In this document: positions 43,652 to 52,672 of the stretch, piece after piece
How positions within the stretch are numbered: position 1 is the first letter of the stretch
Layout: the number at the start of each line of letters is the position of its first letter
Assembly (NCBI GenBank): GCA_964247385.1
Contig: CAXTUB010000002.1
Span: 186,001-250,000, forward strand
Length of the DNA: 64,000 nucleotides
Direction: 5' to 3'
DNA from: TMP-86 sp964247385
GTDB taxonomy: Bacteria; Pseudomonadota; Gammaproteobacteria; Steroidobacterales; Steroidobacteraceae
Notes under the pieces: model-generated
What the model was told of the DNA's origin: nothing
What the model saw: the letters and a program-made list of their open reading frames with translations, nothing else
The model's database searches: none
Position numbers and translations under genes: made by a program

Positions 43652-46012
43652 TTACACGCGGGCGTTGGCCAAATACATCCAGGTCTCCACGACCGTGTCG
43701 GGGTTCAGCGAAATGCTGTCGATGCCTTTGTCGACCAGCCAACGAGCGAGCTCTGGATGGTCCGACGGGCCCTGACCGCAAATGCCCACATATTTGCCGC
43801 GGCTCTTGCACGCATCGATCGCCATGCCGAGCAGCGCCTTCACGGCATCATCGCGCTCATCGAATAACTTGGCGATCACGGCGGAGTCGCGATCGAGGCC
43901 GAGCGCGAGCTGCGTCATGTCGTTCGAGCCAATGGACATGCCGTCGAAGAAGTCGAGATAGCGATCCGCGAGCAATGCATTGGTCGGCAGCTCGCACATC
44001 ATGATGAGCTTCAAGCCGTGCGTGCCCCGCGCAAGGCCGTTACGCGCGAGCAGCTCCGTCACTTGAGCGGCCTCGGTCGTGGTGCGCACGAACGGCACCA
44101 TGACCTGCACGTTCTCCAGCCCCATGGATTCGCGCACGTACTTGAGCGCACGGCATTCCATCTCGAAGCACGGGCGAAATTGCTCATCGATGTAGCGCGA
44201 TGCGCCGCGGAAGCCGAGCATGGGATTTTCTTCGTGAGGCTCGTACTCCTTGCCGCCGATCAAATTTGCATACTCGTTCGATTTGAAATCCGACAGCCGC
44301 ACGATCACGGGCTGTGGAGCGAACGCGGCGGCAATCTGCGCGATGCCCTCCGAAAGTTTCTCGACGAAGAATTGAGTGGGTCCTTGGTAGCCGGTGATCT
44401 GACGGTCAATGAGCTCGCGTACTTCGGCGCTCTGCCGGTCGTACTCAAGGAGCGCCCGAGGGTGCACGCCGATCATGCGATTGATGATGAATTCCAATCG
44501 CGCAAGGCCAACGCCGCGATGCGGGATGGCGGCGAAGTCAAAGGCCCGGTCCGGGTTGCCGACATTCATCATGATGCGCACGGGAATGTCCGGCAGAGAC
44601 GCGAGCTCGATGCTCTTGCGCTCGAAATCGAGCGCGCCTTCGTACACGTAGCCCGTGTCGCCCTCGGCGCAAGACACCGTGATCGCAGCGCCGTCGCGAA
44701 TCGCTTCGGTTGCCGTGCCGCAGCCGACCACGGCCGGAATACCGAGCTCGCGCGCAATGATGGCGGCGTGACACGTACGCCCGCCGCGGTTCGTCACGAT
44801 GGCGGCGGCGCGCTTCATCACCGGTTCCCAGTCCGGGTCCGTCATGTCGGCCACGATCACATCGCCCGCCTGCACACGCGCCATTTCCTTGACGTCGTTG
44901 ATGATGCGCGCGGGGCCCGCACCGATGCGCTGTCCGATGCTGCGTCCCTCGATGAGAATCCGCGATCGGCCGTTGAGCGTGAAGCGCAGGATGCTGCGAC
45001 CCGCCCGGCTCTGCACGGTTTCCGGCCGCGCTTGCAACACGTAGATTTCGCCGTTGCTGCCGTCCTTGGCCCACTCGATATCCATGGGAGCTTGGTAATG
45101 ATCTTCGATGACGAGGGCTTGCCGGCCGAGAGTCTCCAGATCGGCCTCGCTCAAGCAGAAGCGATCGCGGTCGCGTTTCGGTACATCGACGGTGCGGACA
45201 CGCTCGCCCGAAGCCGGCGGCGCGTACACCATCTTGATGGACTTGCTGCCAAGGTTTCGCCGCAGCACCGCGGGGCGATTCGCGCGTAGCGAGGGTTTGT
45301 AGAGATAGTATTCGTCCGGATTTACGGCGCCCTGCACGACGGTCTCGCCGAGTCCATAAGCCGCCGTGATCAGCACCGCATCGCGAAAACCTGATTCAGT
45401 ATCGAGTGTGAACATGACGCCCGCACTGCCGAGATCGCTCCGCGCCATGTATTGCACGCCGACCGATAGCGCCACCTCGGAATGATCGAAGCCGTGATGC
45501 ACACGGTACGCAATGGCCCGGTCGTTGAACAAGGAAGCGTAGACTTCGTGCATGCAGCGCAAGAGCTGCGACTCGCCGCGCACGTTCAAAAACGTTTCTT
45601 GTTGGCCTGCGAAGGACGCATCGGGAAGGTCTTCCGCCGTCGCCGAAGAGCGCACCGCCACCGCGAATTCATCGCCCGTTCCCATGGCGCGCCACTCGCG
45701 CAGCACTTCATCGCGCAGCCGCTGCGAGAACGGAGTCTCCAGCATCCAGGCGCGAATCTGCGCACCTGCGCGGGCGAGCGCGTCCACATCTTCGACATCG
45801 AGCTTGACGAGCTCGGCTTGAATTCGTGAGCCGAGCTCGTTTTGCGACAGGAAATCCCGGTAGGCGTGCGATGTGGTCGCGAATCCACCGGGCACCCGAA
45901 TACCGAGCTTGGTGAGGCCCGAGATCATTTCGCCGATGGATGCGTTCTTGCCGCCGACCAGCTCCACGTCGCCCATGGACAGCTGATCGAATTGGATGAC
46001 ATAAGGGTTCAT
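43652..46012 (-). CDS. ppsA: Phosphoenolpyruvate synthase
   Basis: Converts pyruvate, ATP and water to PEP, AMP and phosphate for gluconeogenesis. 786 residues from ATG 46012 (E. coli 792): N-terminal ATP-binding domain (VGGKNASIGEMISG, VRSSATAEDLPDASFAGQQE), the catalytic-His swivelling domain GGRTCHAAIIARELGIPAVVG, and the C-terminal PEP/pyruvate barrel (MIMCELPTNALLAD, GSNDMTQLALGLDRDS, CGQGPSDHPELARWL). Divergent from ppsR, the expected pairing. Confidence 0.97.
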   Translation of the reverse strand: MNPYVIQFDQLSMGDVELVGGKNASIGEMISGLTKLGIRVPGGFATTSHAYRDFLSQNELGSRIQAELVKLDVEDVDALARAGAQIRAWMLETPFSQRLRDEVLREWRAMGTGDEFAVAVRSSATAEDLPDASFAGQQETFLNVRGESQLLRCMHEVYASLFNDRAIAYRVHHGFDHSEVALSVGVQYMARSDLGSAGVMFTLDTESGFRDAVLITAAYGLGETVVQGAVNPDEYYLYKPSLRANRPAVLRRNLGSKSIKMVYAPPASGERVRTVDVPKRDRDRFCLSEADLETLGRQALVIEDHYQAPMDIEWAKDGSNGEIYVLQARPETVQSRAGRSILRFTLNGRSRILIEGRSIGQRIGAGPARIINDVKEMARVQAGDVIVADMTDPDWEPVMKRAAAIVTNRGGRTCHAAIIARELGIPAVVGCGTATEAIRDGAAITVSCAEGDTGYVYEGALDFERKSIELASLPDIPVRIMMNVGNPDRAFDFAAIPHRGVGLARLEFIINRMIGVHPRALLEYDRQSAEVRELIDRQITGYQGPTQFFVEKLSEGIAQIAAAFAPQPVIVRLSDFKSNEYANLIGGKEYEPHEENPMLGFRGASRYIDEQFRPCFEMECRALKYVRESMGLENVQVMVPFVRTTTEAAQVTELLARNGLARGTHGLKLIMMCELPTNALLADRYLDFFDGMSIGSNDMTQLALGLDRDSAVIAKLFDERDDAVKALLGMAIDACKSRGKYVGICGQGPSDHPELARWLVDKGIDSISLNPDTVVETWMYLANARV

Positions 46013-46087
46013 TCTTGCGCTTGTGCTCGTTTTCGGATTTAGCGTATTTTGAGCCAGCTCGTCGGCTGAGGGAAGCAACGCGCGCAC

Positions 46088-46912
46088 ATGACCAAACGTA
46101 CTGTGTTCTTCGTCTCCGATCAAACCGGCGTGACCGCCGAGACCATGGGTCACAGCTTGATGACGCAATTCGACGACATCGAATTCCGGCCGGTCACGCT
46201 GCCGTTCATCGATACCATCGACAAAGCCCTCGAAGCCGTGCGCAGGATCGACGCCACGGGAGCCCAAGAGGGCGTGCGTCCCATCGTCTTCAGCACCCTC
46301 GTGCAGGACGACATTAGAAATGTGGTGCGTCGAAGCACCGGTCTATTCATGGATTTCTTCGATGCGTTCTTGGGCGCGCTCGAAAGCGAGCTCAAGCAGA
46401 AGTCCTCGCACAAAGCCGGGCGCGCGCATGGAATGGCGGATTCGCACACCTATGCGATGCGCATCGACGCCACGAATTTTGCGCTAGCCAATGACGACGG
46501 CGCCGCGACGCGCGATTACGCGCGAGCCGACGTCATCCTCGTCGGCGTGTCTCGCTCGGGAAAAACGCCAACCTGCCTTTACCTCGCCATGCAGTATGGC
46601 GTTTTCGCTGCGAACTTTCCGCTCACCGAGGACGATCTGGAGTCCGGCTCGCTGCCGAGCGCGATCGCGCCCAGCCGCAAAAAGCTGTTCGGCTTGACCA
46701 TCAAGCCCGATCGGCTGCAGCAGATCCGCAACGAGCGCCGGCCCGAGAGCCGCTATTCATCGCCGCGCCAAGTGGCGTACGAAGTGCGCGCAGCTGAAAG
46801 TCTGTTCGCCAATCAGCGTATGCGATTCCTGGATACGACGGAATGCTCAATCGAAGAAATTGCGAGCCGCATCCTGGAAGCCACCGGAATCGAGCGGCGC
46901 GTGCGCCCGTGA
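46088..46912 (+). CDS. ppsR: PEP synthase regulatory protein (DUF299 kinase/phosphotransferase)
   Basis: Bifunctional regulator that inactivates PEP synthase by ADP-dependent phosphorylation and reactivates it with phosphate. 274 residues: VFFVSDQTGVTAETMGHSL, P-loop GVSRSGKTPTCLYLAMQYG, and YEVRAAESLFANQRMRFLDTTECSIEEIA. Divergent from ppsA, 75 bp apart. Confidence 0.95.
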   Translation: MTKRTVFFVSDQTGVTAETMGHSLMTQFDDIEFRPVTLPFIDTIDKALEAVRRIDATGAQEGVRPIVFSTLVQDDIRNVVRRSTGLFMDFFDAFLGALESELKQKSSHKAGRAHGMADSHTYAMRIDATNFALANDDGAATRDYARADVILVGVSRSGKTPTCLYLAMQYGVFAANFPLTEDDLESGSLPSAIAPSRKKLFGLTIKPDRLQQIRNERRPESRYSSPRQVAYEVRAAESLFANQRMRFLDTTECSIEEIASRILEATGIERRVRP

Positions 46913-46942
46913 CATCAAGAAACTGCGTGCTATAGTCGGGCC

Positions 46943-47389
46943 ATGATTGCAGATCAGTGGTGCGTTACATCGTGGCGCGCGAAGCCCGGCAGCTTCGTCA
47001 GCTTGATGACGCTGTATGAAAGCAATTTCGTGCGTTTGGGGTGGCTCGTGCCGGATTTGAGGGCGTGCGAGCGGGCCGCCGTTTCGCGCGTTTCCGACGA
47101 TTGTGATTTGCATCTCAGCGTGGTCGAGCGCAGCAAGTATACGAGCGTGCTGCGGCTCACGTACGTGTTCGAGGAACGAGGCACGCCGGTGCGCGATCCG
47201 AATCTGGAGATCCGCGTTTATCACGATGCGCGGCTCGCCGAAGCACAGAGCTGCGGCGGCTTTTTACGCCACCGGCTGATGCATAGAATCGAAAGTGAGC
47301 TCAAGCGTGAACTCGATCAGCGCTGGTCTCGAAACATGATGTTAAATAAGTGGCTCGAATACTGTGCCGAGCGGGGCCACCACTTTTAG
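46943..47389 (+). CDS. DUF1249 (YqiB-like) protein
   Basis: Cytoplasmic protein of 148 residues, function unknown. Matches the DUF1249 pattern by eye: SLMTLYESNFVRLGWLVPDL, HLSVVERSKYTSVLRLTY, PNLEIRVYHDARLAEA, and a C-terminal MLNKWLEYC. No membrane segment or signal. Follows ppsR after 30 bp on the same strand. Confidence 0.8.
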   Translation: MIADQWCVTSWRAKPGSFVSLMTLYESNFVRLGWLVPDLRACERAAVSRVSDDCDLHLSVVERSKYTSVLRLTYVFEERGTPVRDPNLEIRVYHDARLAEAQSCGGFLRHRLMHRIESELKRELDQRWSRNMMLNKWLEYCAERGHHF

Positions 47390-47448
47390 GTTTCCTCGCA
47401 ATCGCAGCAGATGCGTCCTGCACAGAAAATTTCCCGCGAGGCAGGACT

Positions 47449-48486
47449 TTGATCGACCGGCTCGGATTTCGAAACAATGCGCAAAAGGAGAAGGAAGAAG
47501 AGCGCCTGGTGCAGCTCTTCCAAAATCGCGCGGGCCTGAAAAAAGCGCACGCCGATCTGCAGGACGAGCTGCACTTGCTGCGCGATCGGCTGAAGCAGCA
47601 AGAGGGCGCCACCATTCGAGTGCAGGAGCAGCTCGATCAATTGGGTGATTTGCTGGGCAATCCGGTGGCTGGGTTCGGCGCGCTGGTTTACTTCCAGCTA
47701 CGCTCCCTGTGGAAGACCTGCCATGCGCAGCTGGCGGAATTCGCCGCCGATCTCACGAAGCAACAAGAGGCGCGCGAGTCGGCCAAGCATAACGCCGACG
47801 TGCTCAGCGCCCGAGATGAGCGGCTTGCCGATGTGAGCGGGCGCTTTGCCGAAGCCGCTGCCCAGGCGGATGCGGAGCGCTCGAGCCTTGCGCAGATGCA
47901 GGCGAAACTCGCGGCGTCAACCGCCATCTGGCACTATTTCAAGCGCCGGAAATTGCACAGGGCATGCGACACGCAGCGCGCAAGAGTGGCCGCTGCGGAT
48001 GCGCTGGTCGGCGATCTTCACGCTGAAAAAAGCGCAGTGGAAAGCGAGAGCGTGCCCGATTTTCCTGGAATCTCCCTCGAGGCACGCCGCACCATCAATC
48101 TCGCAATCATTGGCTATTCGGAAATGCTGTACGAGCGGCTCGTGCCGAGCGGCTTGGCGGCGCGCGCCAAGGAAGTGCTCGCGCGCCGCGTGCATGAGAT
48201 GAGTTTCGGCTCGCGCAGCGAATGTGAAGCGCTCATGGGCGAGCTGCAAAAAGGAATCGCCACCGCGAAGAGTGATCGAGAAGTCGCAGCGACGGTCAAG
48301 TCGAAGATCGAGCGCTACCGGGCGCGCTGCACTTATCGAACCTCCTCGGATACGGTGCCCACCGCCGACTCCGTGGCCGACGCCGGAATCGACGACGTCT
48401 TGCGCCGCGGCAAAGCCAGTCGGGCGACTTCCGGCAACGTCCTCGCCGAAGACTACTGGGACTTGTACACGCTACTGCTGCGCTGA
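47449..48486 (+). CDS. Coiled-coil protein of unknown function
   Basis: I do not recognise this family. The frame is open from 47350; I prefer TTG 47449, preceded by GAGG with a 7-nt spacer, giving 345 residues starting LIDRLGFRNNAQKEKEEERL. Seen in it: heptad-like coiled coils at about 15-70 and 95-160, a hydrophobic patch between them (GNPVAGFGALVYFQLRSLW), a basic stretch (YFKRRKLHRACD), a helical C-terminal half with a Tyr/Leu-rich segment (IIGYSEMLYERLVPSGLA), and the end EDYWDLYTLLLR. No signal peptide. It ends inside the convergent prc gene (15-bp overlap). Possibly cytoskeletal or a secretion/polar-scaffold protein, but that is speculation. Confidence 0.7.
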   Translation: MIDRLGFRNNAQKEKEEERLVQLFQNRAGLKKAHADLQDELHLLRDRLKQQEGATIRVQEQLDQLGDLLGNPVAGFGALVYFQLRSLWKTCHAQLAEFAADLTKQQEARESAKHNADVLSARDERLADVSGRFAEAAAQADAERSSLAQMQAKLAASTAIWHYFKRRKLHRACDTQRARVAAADALVGDLHAEKSAVESESVPDFPGISLEARRTINLAIIGYSEMLYERLVPSGLAARAKEVLARRVHEMSFGSRSECEALMGELQKGIATAKSDREVAATVKSKIERYRARCTYRTSSDTVPTADSVADAGIDDVLRRGKASRATSGNVLAEDYWDLYTLLLR

Positions 48487-50601
48487 AGCGCCCGGAACCC
48501 GCCGCGCTTGTGTCGGCCCGGGATGCCGCACCGGCGCTGACACCATATCGGCAGCGATCTGCACCGTCTCATTCAGGATGATCGCGGCGGTCGCGTCTTC
48601 CTTGATCTCCTCGAGAGATTGGTACACGGGCTTCTTCTGATATTCGCGCAACGCATTTTCGCGCGCCAGACGCTCGCTATCCTGCCGCTTGCGCTCGGCC
48701 TCCCGCACCTTGAAAGACAGAGAAACACTCTTTTGCAAGCGCACCGCATCGATCGCCGCGACGTCGCCGCGGATGTACTGAAATTCAGGGCTGTTGGCGG
48801 TGCGATTCTCGTGCAATTTTTCGAGCCGGTTGATCTCTTCGTGTAAATCGCCCGATGCCGAGAAGCTCGCGGGCTCGATGCGATCCCATGGCAACGCGCG
48901 ATCACGCGTGCTCTCGCCGACCTCGTTCGCGTTGATGAGAGAGGGCAGGGAGATATCCGGTACGACGCCGCGATCCTGCGTGCTTTCGCCGGTGACGCGA
49001 TAGTATTTGCCGATGGTCACATTCAACTGGCCGAGATCCGGCTTGCGGCCGAAGACGGTGTAGTTCAGCGGATGCGCGTTTTGTACCGTGCCCTTGCCGT
49101 AGGTCTGCTGCCCGATGATGATGCCGCGGCCGTAATCCTGAATGGCGCCCGAGAAAATCTCTGAAGCGGAGGCGCTGAATCGATCGACCAATACGATCAA
49201 CGGCCCGCCGTAGACGATGGCAGGATCTGGATCATCATCCACTTCGATGTGGCCCGTGGTGTCGCGCAGTTGCACCACCGGGCCTTTCTTGATGAAAAGT
49301 CCCGTGAGCGACTCGGCTTCGGGCAAGTAGCCGCCGCCGTTGGCGCGTAAATCCATGATCAGCACCTGTGCGCCGTCGCGGCGCAAATCCGCGATCAAGC
49401 GCTGCACATCCCGCGTCGTGCTGCGGTAGTCCTTCGCACCCGAACGGCTCGCGTCGTAGTCCTGATAAAAACTCGGCACGGTGATGATGCCGATCTTCGT
49501 GTCGCGGCCATTACGCGCCACCGTGCGTACGGCCTTTTGCGATGCTTGCGCTTCGAGCGAAACCCGGTTGCGCGTGAACTCGACCACGCGCTGCGCAGCG
49601 CCGGGCGCGGCGCCCGCGGGCAGGATCTGCAGGCGCACGAGGGTGCCGCCGGGTCCGCGAATCTTCTGCACCACGTCATCCAGACGCCACCCGATGACAT
49701 CCACGAGATCGCTGGTCTTGCCTTCCCCGACTGCGGTGATCCGATCGTTCGCGGATAACTTTCCGCTGGCGGCGGCGGGACCGCCTGCGATGACATCGAT
49801 GACGGTGACGTAATCGTCGGTGAGCTGGAGGGATGCGCCGATGCCCTCATAGGACAGACTCATTTGAATGTTGTATTCCTCGGAATTGCGCGGCGAGAAA
49901 TAGTTGGAATGCGGATCGAGAGACAGCACGTACGCATTCATGAACGCTTCGAACACATCTTCGGATTTGCTTTGATCCATGCGCTTCGCGACGCGGTCAT
50001 AGCGCTTGCGCAGGGTGTCGGTGATTTCGGGCCACGGCTTGCCTGTCAACATCAGCGACAGCGCATCGTTCTTCACGCGCTTGCGCCACAGCTCATTCAT
50101 TTCCGCCTGGCTCGCGGGCCATGGCTCTTTTTCGCGATCGAAATTGAATGTCTCATCAATGTCGAAATCAGGCTTCTGAGCGAGCAGGGAGGTGGCGTAA
50201 GCGATGCGCTCGCGGGTGCGCTGTTGAAATCGCTTGAAGATTACGAACGCCGGCTCGACGTCGCCCGACTTGATGGCATCGTCGAGCTCATAACGATAGC
50301 GGTCGAACTCGGCAATGTCGGCCGCGAAAAAATAGCTGCGGCTCGGATCGATGGAGTCGAGGTAGCGATCCAAGATCAGGCTCGAGAGCCGGTCATCGAG
50401 CGGAGCGCGGCGATAATGCTCGCGCGCGACGATATCGGAGATGCGGCGAGCAACGTAGTTTTGCTGATCGCTCGGAGCGAGCACTGCTGGCGTGCCGACC
50501 TCCGGCGCGCTGCGCGCGGCGGCCAGTAGGACACCGAGTCCAATGCACGCGGCCACTGCGGTCGCGCCAGTGAGCCAACGCGACCGGTTGGAGTTCAACA
50601 C
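48472..50601 (-). CDS. prc: Carboxy-terminal processing protease Prc/Tsp
   Basis: Periplasmic S41 protease that degrades C-terminally tagged or misfolded proteins, and in E. coli trims PBP3 and MepS. The protein has 709 residues (E. coli 682) with a signal peptide (about 12-28; TGATAVAACIGLGVLLAAA). PDZ domain about 245-330 (LSYEGIGASLQLTDDYV), catalytic Ser in VDRFSASASEIF, catalytic Lys in TYGKGTVQ, and a C-terminal extension after about 560. Convergent and overlapping with the coiled-coil gene by 15 bp. Confidence 0.95.
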   Translation of the reverse strand: MLNSNRSRWLTGATAVAACIGLGVLLAAARSAPEVGTPAVLAPSDQQNYVARRISDIVAREHYRRAPLDDRLSSLILDRYLDSIDPSRSYFFAADIAEFDRYRYELDDAIKSGDVEPAFVIFKRFQQRTRERIAYATSLLAQKPDFDIDETFNFDREKEPWPASQAEMNELWRKRVKNDALSLMLTGKPWPEITDTLRKRYDRVAKRMDQSKSEDVFEAFMNAYVLSLDPHSNYFSPRNSEEYNIQMSLSYEGIGASLQLTDDYVTVIDVIAGGPAAASGKLSANDRITAVGEGKTSDLVDVIGWRLDDVVQKIRGPGGTLVRLQILPAGAAPGAAQRVVEFTRNRVSLEAQASQKAVRTVARNGRDTKIGIITVPSFYQDYDASRSGAKDYRSTTRDVQRLIADLRRDGAQVLIMDLRANGGGYLPEAESLTGLFIKKGPVVQLRDTTGHIEVDDDPDPAIVYGGPLIVLVDRFSASASEIFSGAIQDYGRGIIIGQQTYGKGTVQNAHPLNYTVFGRKPDLGQLNVTIGKYYRVTGESTQDRGVVPDISLPSLINANEVGESTRDRALPWDRIEPASFSASGDLHEEINRLEKLHENRTANSPEFQYIRGDVAAIDAVRLQKSVSLSFKVREAERKRQDSERLARENALREYQKKPVYQSLEEIKEDATAAIILNETVQIAADMVSAPVRHPGPTQARRVPGASAQQ

Positions 50602-50681
50602 CTCGTCAGTTCTCCTGTAAGCTTGCCGCCGGCATCGCGGTGCGCGAGCAGCCGGATACAGTGTATACGACCCGGGAGCCT

Positions 50682-50978
50682 ATGCGGCCTTTCACGCTCC
50701 TCATCGGTATTTTGCTTGGATCTGCTGCGTCCATCACATTCGGTCTGGGTGCGGTGATGGTCATCTTTTTCGCACTCTCCGGCCATCACCCTGAGCTTGC
50801 GCGGGAGTACCCGCACCTGCTTGCAAGCTTCGCGGCGTTTGGCGTGCTGACGGCCTGCAGCGCCGGTAGTTTTCGCGCACAAGCGCTGGCGCGCACTTGG
50901 CGCGGCTGGGCTCACGCAGGCACGCTGATCGCTCTCGCCGTGCTCGCCTTGATGTACTGGCCAGGGCTGCTGAGTTGA
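50682..50978 (+). CDS. Small membrane protein, unknown function
   Basis: 98 residues from ATG 50682 (MRPFTLLIGILLG); an upstream in-frame GTG at 50640 lengthens it by 14 residues. Three hydrophobic segments: about 3-33, 45-58 and 75-93. No motif recognised. Its stop overlaps the TTG of the M28 peptidase gene, so the two are probably one unit. Confidence 0.6.
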   Translation: MRPFTLLIGILLGSAASITFGLGAVMVIFFALSGHHPELAREYPHLLASFAAFGVLTACSAGSFRAQALARTWRGWAHAGTLIALAVLALMYWPGLLS

Positions 50979-52621
50979 GCTGCTACCCAGTCGCCGTACT
51001 GATAGCTGTCGGTATTTGCCTACAGTCGTGCACCGTGCACGCACCGGCTTCTGCTCAGCCTCCGCCGCCTTGGCAGCTCGACGAGGTGGCATTTCGCGAT
51101 CACGTGCGAATCCTCTCATCGGATGAATTCGCTGGACGGCAACCCGGAACTCAAGGCGAAGTGAAAACCGTCGCCTATCTGTCGGAGCAGTTCAAGAAGC
51201 TGGGGCTGAAGCCGGGCAATGACGAAAGCTTCATCCAGCAAGTGCCCCTCGTGGAACTGACGCCGAGCGCGGCGCCTGAGTTGACGTTCATTGCAGGCGA
51301 TCGACGCTATGCGCCCGCTTATGCGCAAGACATGGTGATATGGACGAAACGCGTGGTGCCCGCCATTGATTTATCGAACGCGCCCGTGGTGTTCGCGGGC
51401 TACGGCGTCACCGCGCCCGAGTATTCTTGGGACGATTATGCCGGCGTCGATGTGCGCGGCAAGGTCGTCCTCGTGCTCGTCAATGACCCGGGCCATACAG
51501 GAAACGATGAGCGCTTGTTCAAGGGCCGTGCAATGACCTATTACGGCCGATGGACATATAAATTCGAGGAAGCCGCGCGGCATGGCGCGGCCGGCGTGAT
51601 GGTGGTGCATGACACGGGCGGCGCCGGTTATGGCTGGAACGTCGTGCGCAGCAGTTGGGCCGGGCCGCAACTCGATCGCAGCACGCCTGACGGCAATGCC
51701 GGACGCGCCGCGGTCGAAGGCTGGCTCGCGGAGAGCTCGGCCCGCGCCGCCCTTCAGCTCGTGGCACTCGACTTGACCCAGCTGCGCGCGCGTGCCGAAC
51801 AGCGGGGATTTCGCGCATTCGACACCCACCTGAAAGTGAATGCCGCCATCCGTAATGACATCCGCTTCTCGAGCTCGGCCAATGTCGTTGGGACTCTCCC
51901 CGGCAAGTCTAAGAGCCGCGAGTTCGTGCTCTTCACTGCGCATTGGGATCATCTTGGAACCCAGGTCGATGCGGCGGGCTCCCATATCTATCACGGCGCC
52001 TTGGACAATGCGTCGGGCGTCGCTGCAGTGCTCGTTCTGGCGCAATCGTACGCGCGCACGCCGCAACGCCCAGAACGCACGCTGATTTTTTTGTGCCCCA
52101 CCGGGGAGGAATCCAATCTGCTTGGATCGGCGTACTACACCGAGCATCCTCTCTTCCCGCTCGATCAAACGGTCGCGGCGCTCAATTTTGACGTCATGCG
52201 AATTGGCGGCCCGACCCGCGACGTGAGCGTGATCGGTGCTGGACAATCCGACCTCGAAGATCGGCTGCGCGAAGCAGCGTTGTTACAGGGCCGCACTCTC
52301 ACCGCCGACCCGGAGCCCGAGCAAGGACATTTTTTTCGCTCGGATCAATTCAGTTTTGCAAAGCACGGCGTGCCGGCGCTTTTTGCCCAAGGCGGTCTGG
52401 ATGACGCCGAGCATGGACCCGCGTGGGGCCGGGCACGCAACGATGAGTACACGGCGCGGCGCTACCATCAGCCGGAGGACGTCTACGCCGACAGCTGGGA
52501 TTTGCGCGGCACGATGCAAGACTTGAGCTTGTTCTATGAGCTCGGGCTTCGCCTGGCGAACGAGAAACGTACGCCTCGTTGGTATCCGAGCAGCGAGTTC
52601 GCGCACCTGCGCACCCACTGA
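50975..52621 (+). CDS. M28 family lipoprotein metallopeptidase (PA domain)
   Basis: Envelope aminopeptidase of 548 residues from TTG 50975, which overlaps the stop of the small membrane gene (TTGA). The lipoprotein signal ends in CLQSC (about residues 15-19). A PA-type inserted domain spans about 130-260 (FAGYGVTAPEYSWDDY). The zinc-binding M28 core has HWDHLG, HGALDNASG, the catalytic pair GEESN, FDVMR and YHQPED, so both metals can be held. Substrate unknown. Confidence 0.93.
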   Translation: MSCYPVAVLIAVGICLQSCTVHAPASAQPPPPWQLDEVAFRDHVRILSSDEFAGRQPGTQGEVKTVAYLSEQFKKLGLKPGNDESFIQQVPLVELTPSAAPELTFIAGDRRYAPAYAQDMVIWTKRVVPAIDLSNAPVVFAGYGVTAPEYSWDDYAGVDVRGKVVLVLVNDPGHTGNDERLFKGRAMTYYGRWTYKFEEAARHGAAGVMVVHDTGGAGYGWNVVRSSWAGPQLDRSTPDGNAGRAAVEGWLAESSARAALQLVALDLTQLRARAEQRGFRAFDTHLKVNAAIRNDIRFSSSANVVGTLPGKSKSREFVLFTAHWDHLGTQVDAAGSHIYHGALDNASGVAAVLVLAQSYARTPQRPERTLIFLCPTGEESNLLGSAYYTEHPLFPLDQTVAALNFDVMRIGGPTRDVSVIGAGQSDLEDRLREAALLQGRTLTADPEPEQGHFFRSDQFSFAKHGVPALFAQGGLDDAEHGPAWGRARNDEYTARRYHQPEDVYADSWDLRGTMQDLSLFYELGLRLANEKRTPRWYPSSEFAHLRTH

Positions 52622-52672
52622 GCGGCCTTAACTCTGGGGCAGCAGCGGGGCTCGAGCGAGACTGGCTAAGCT

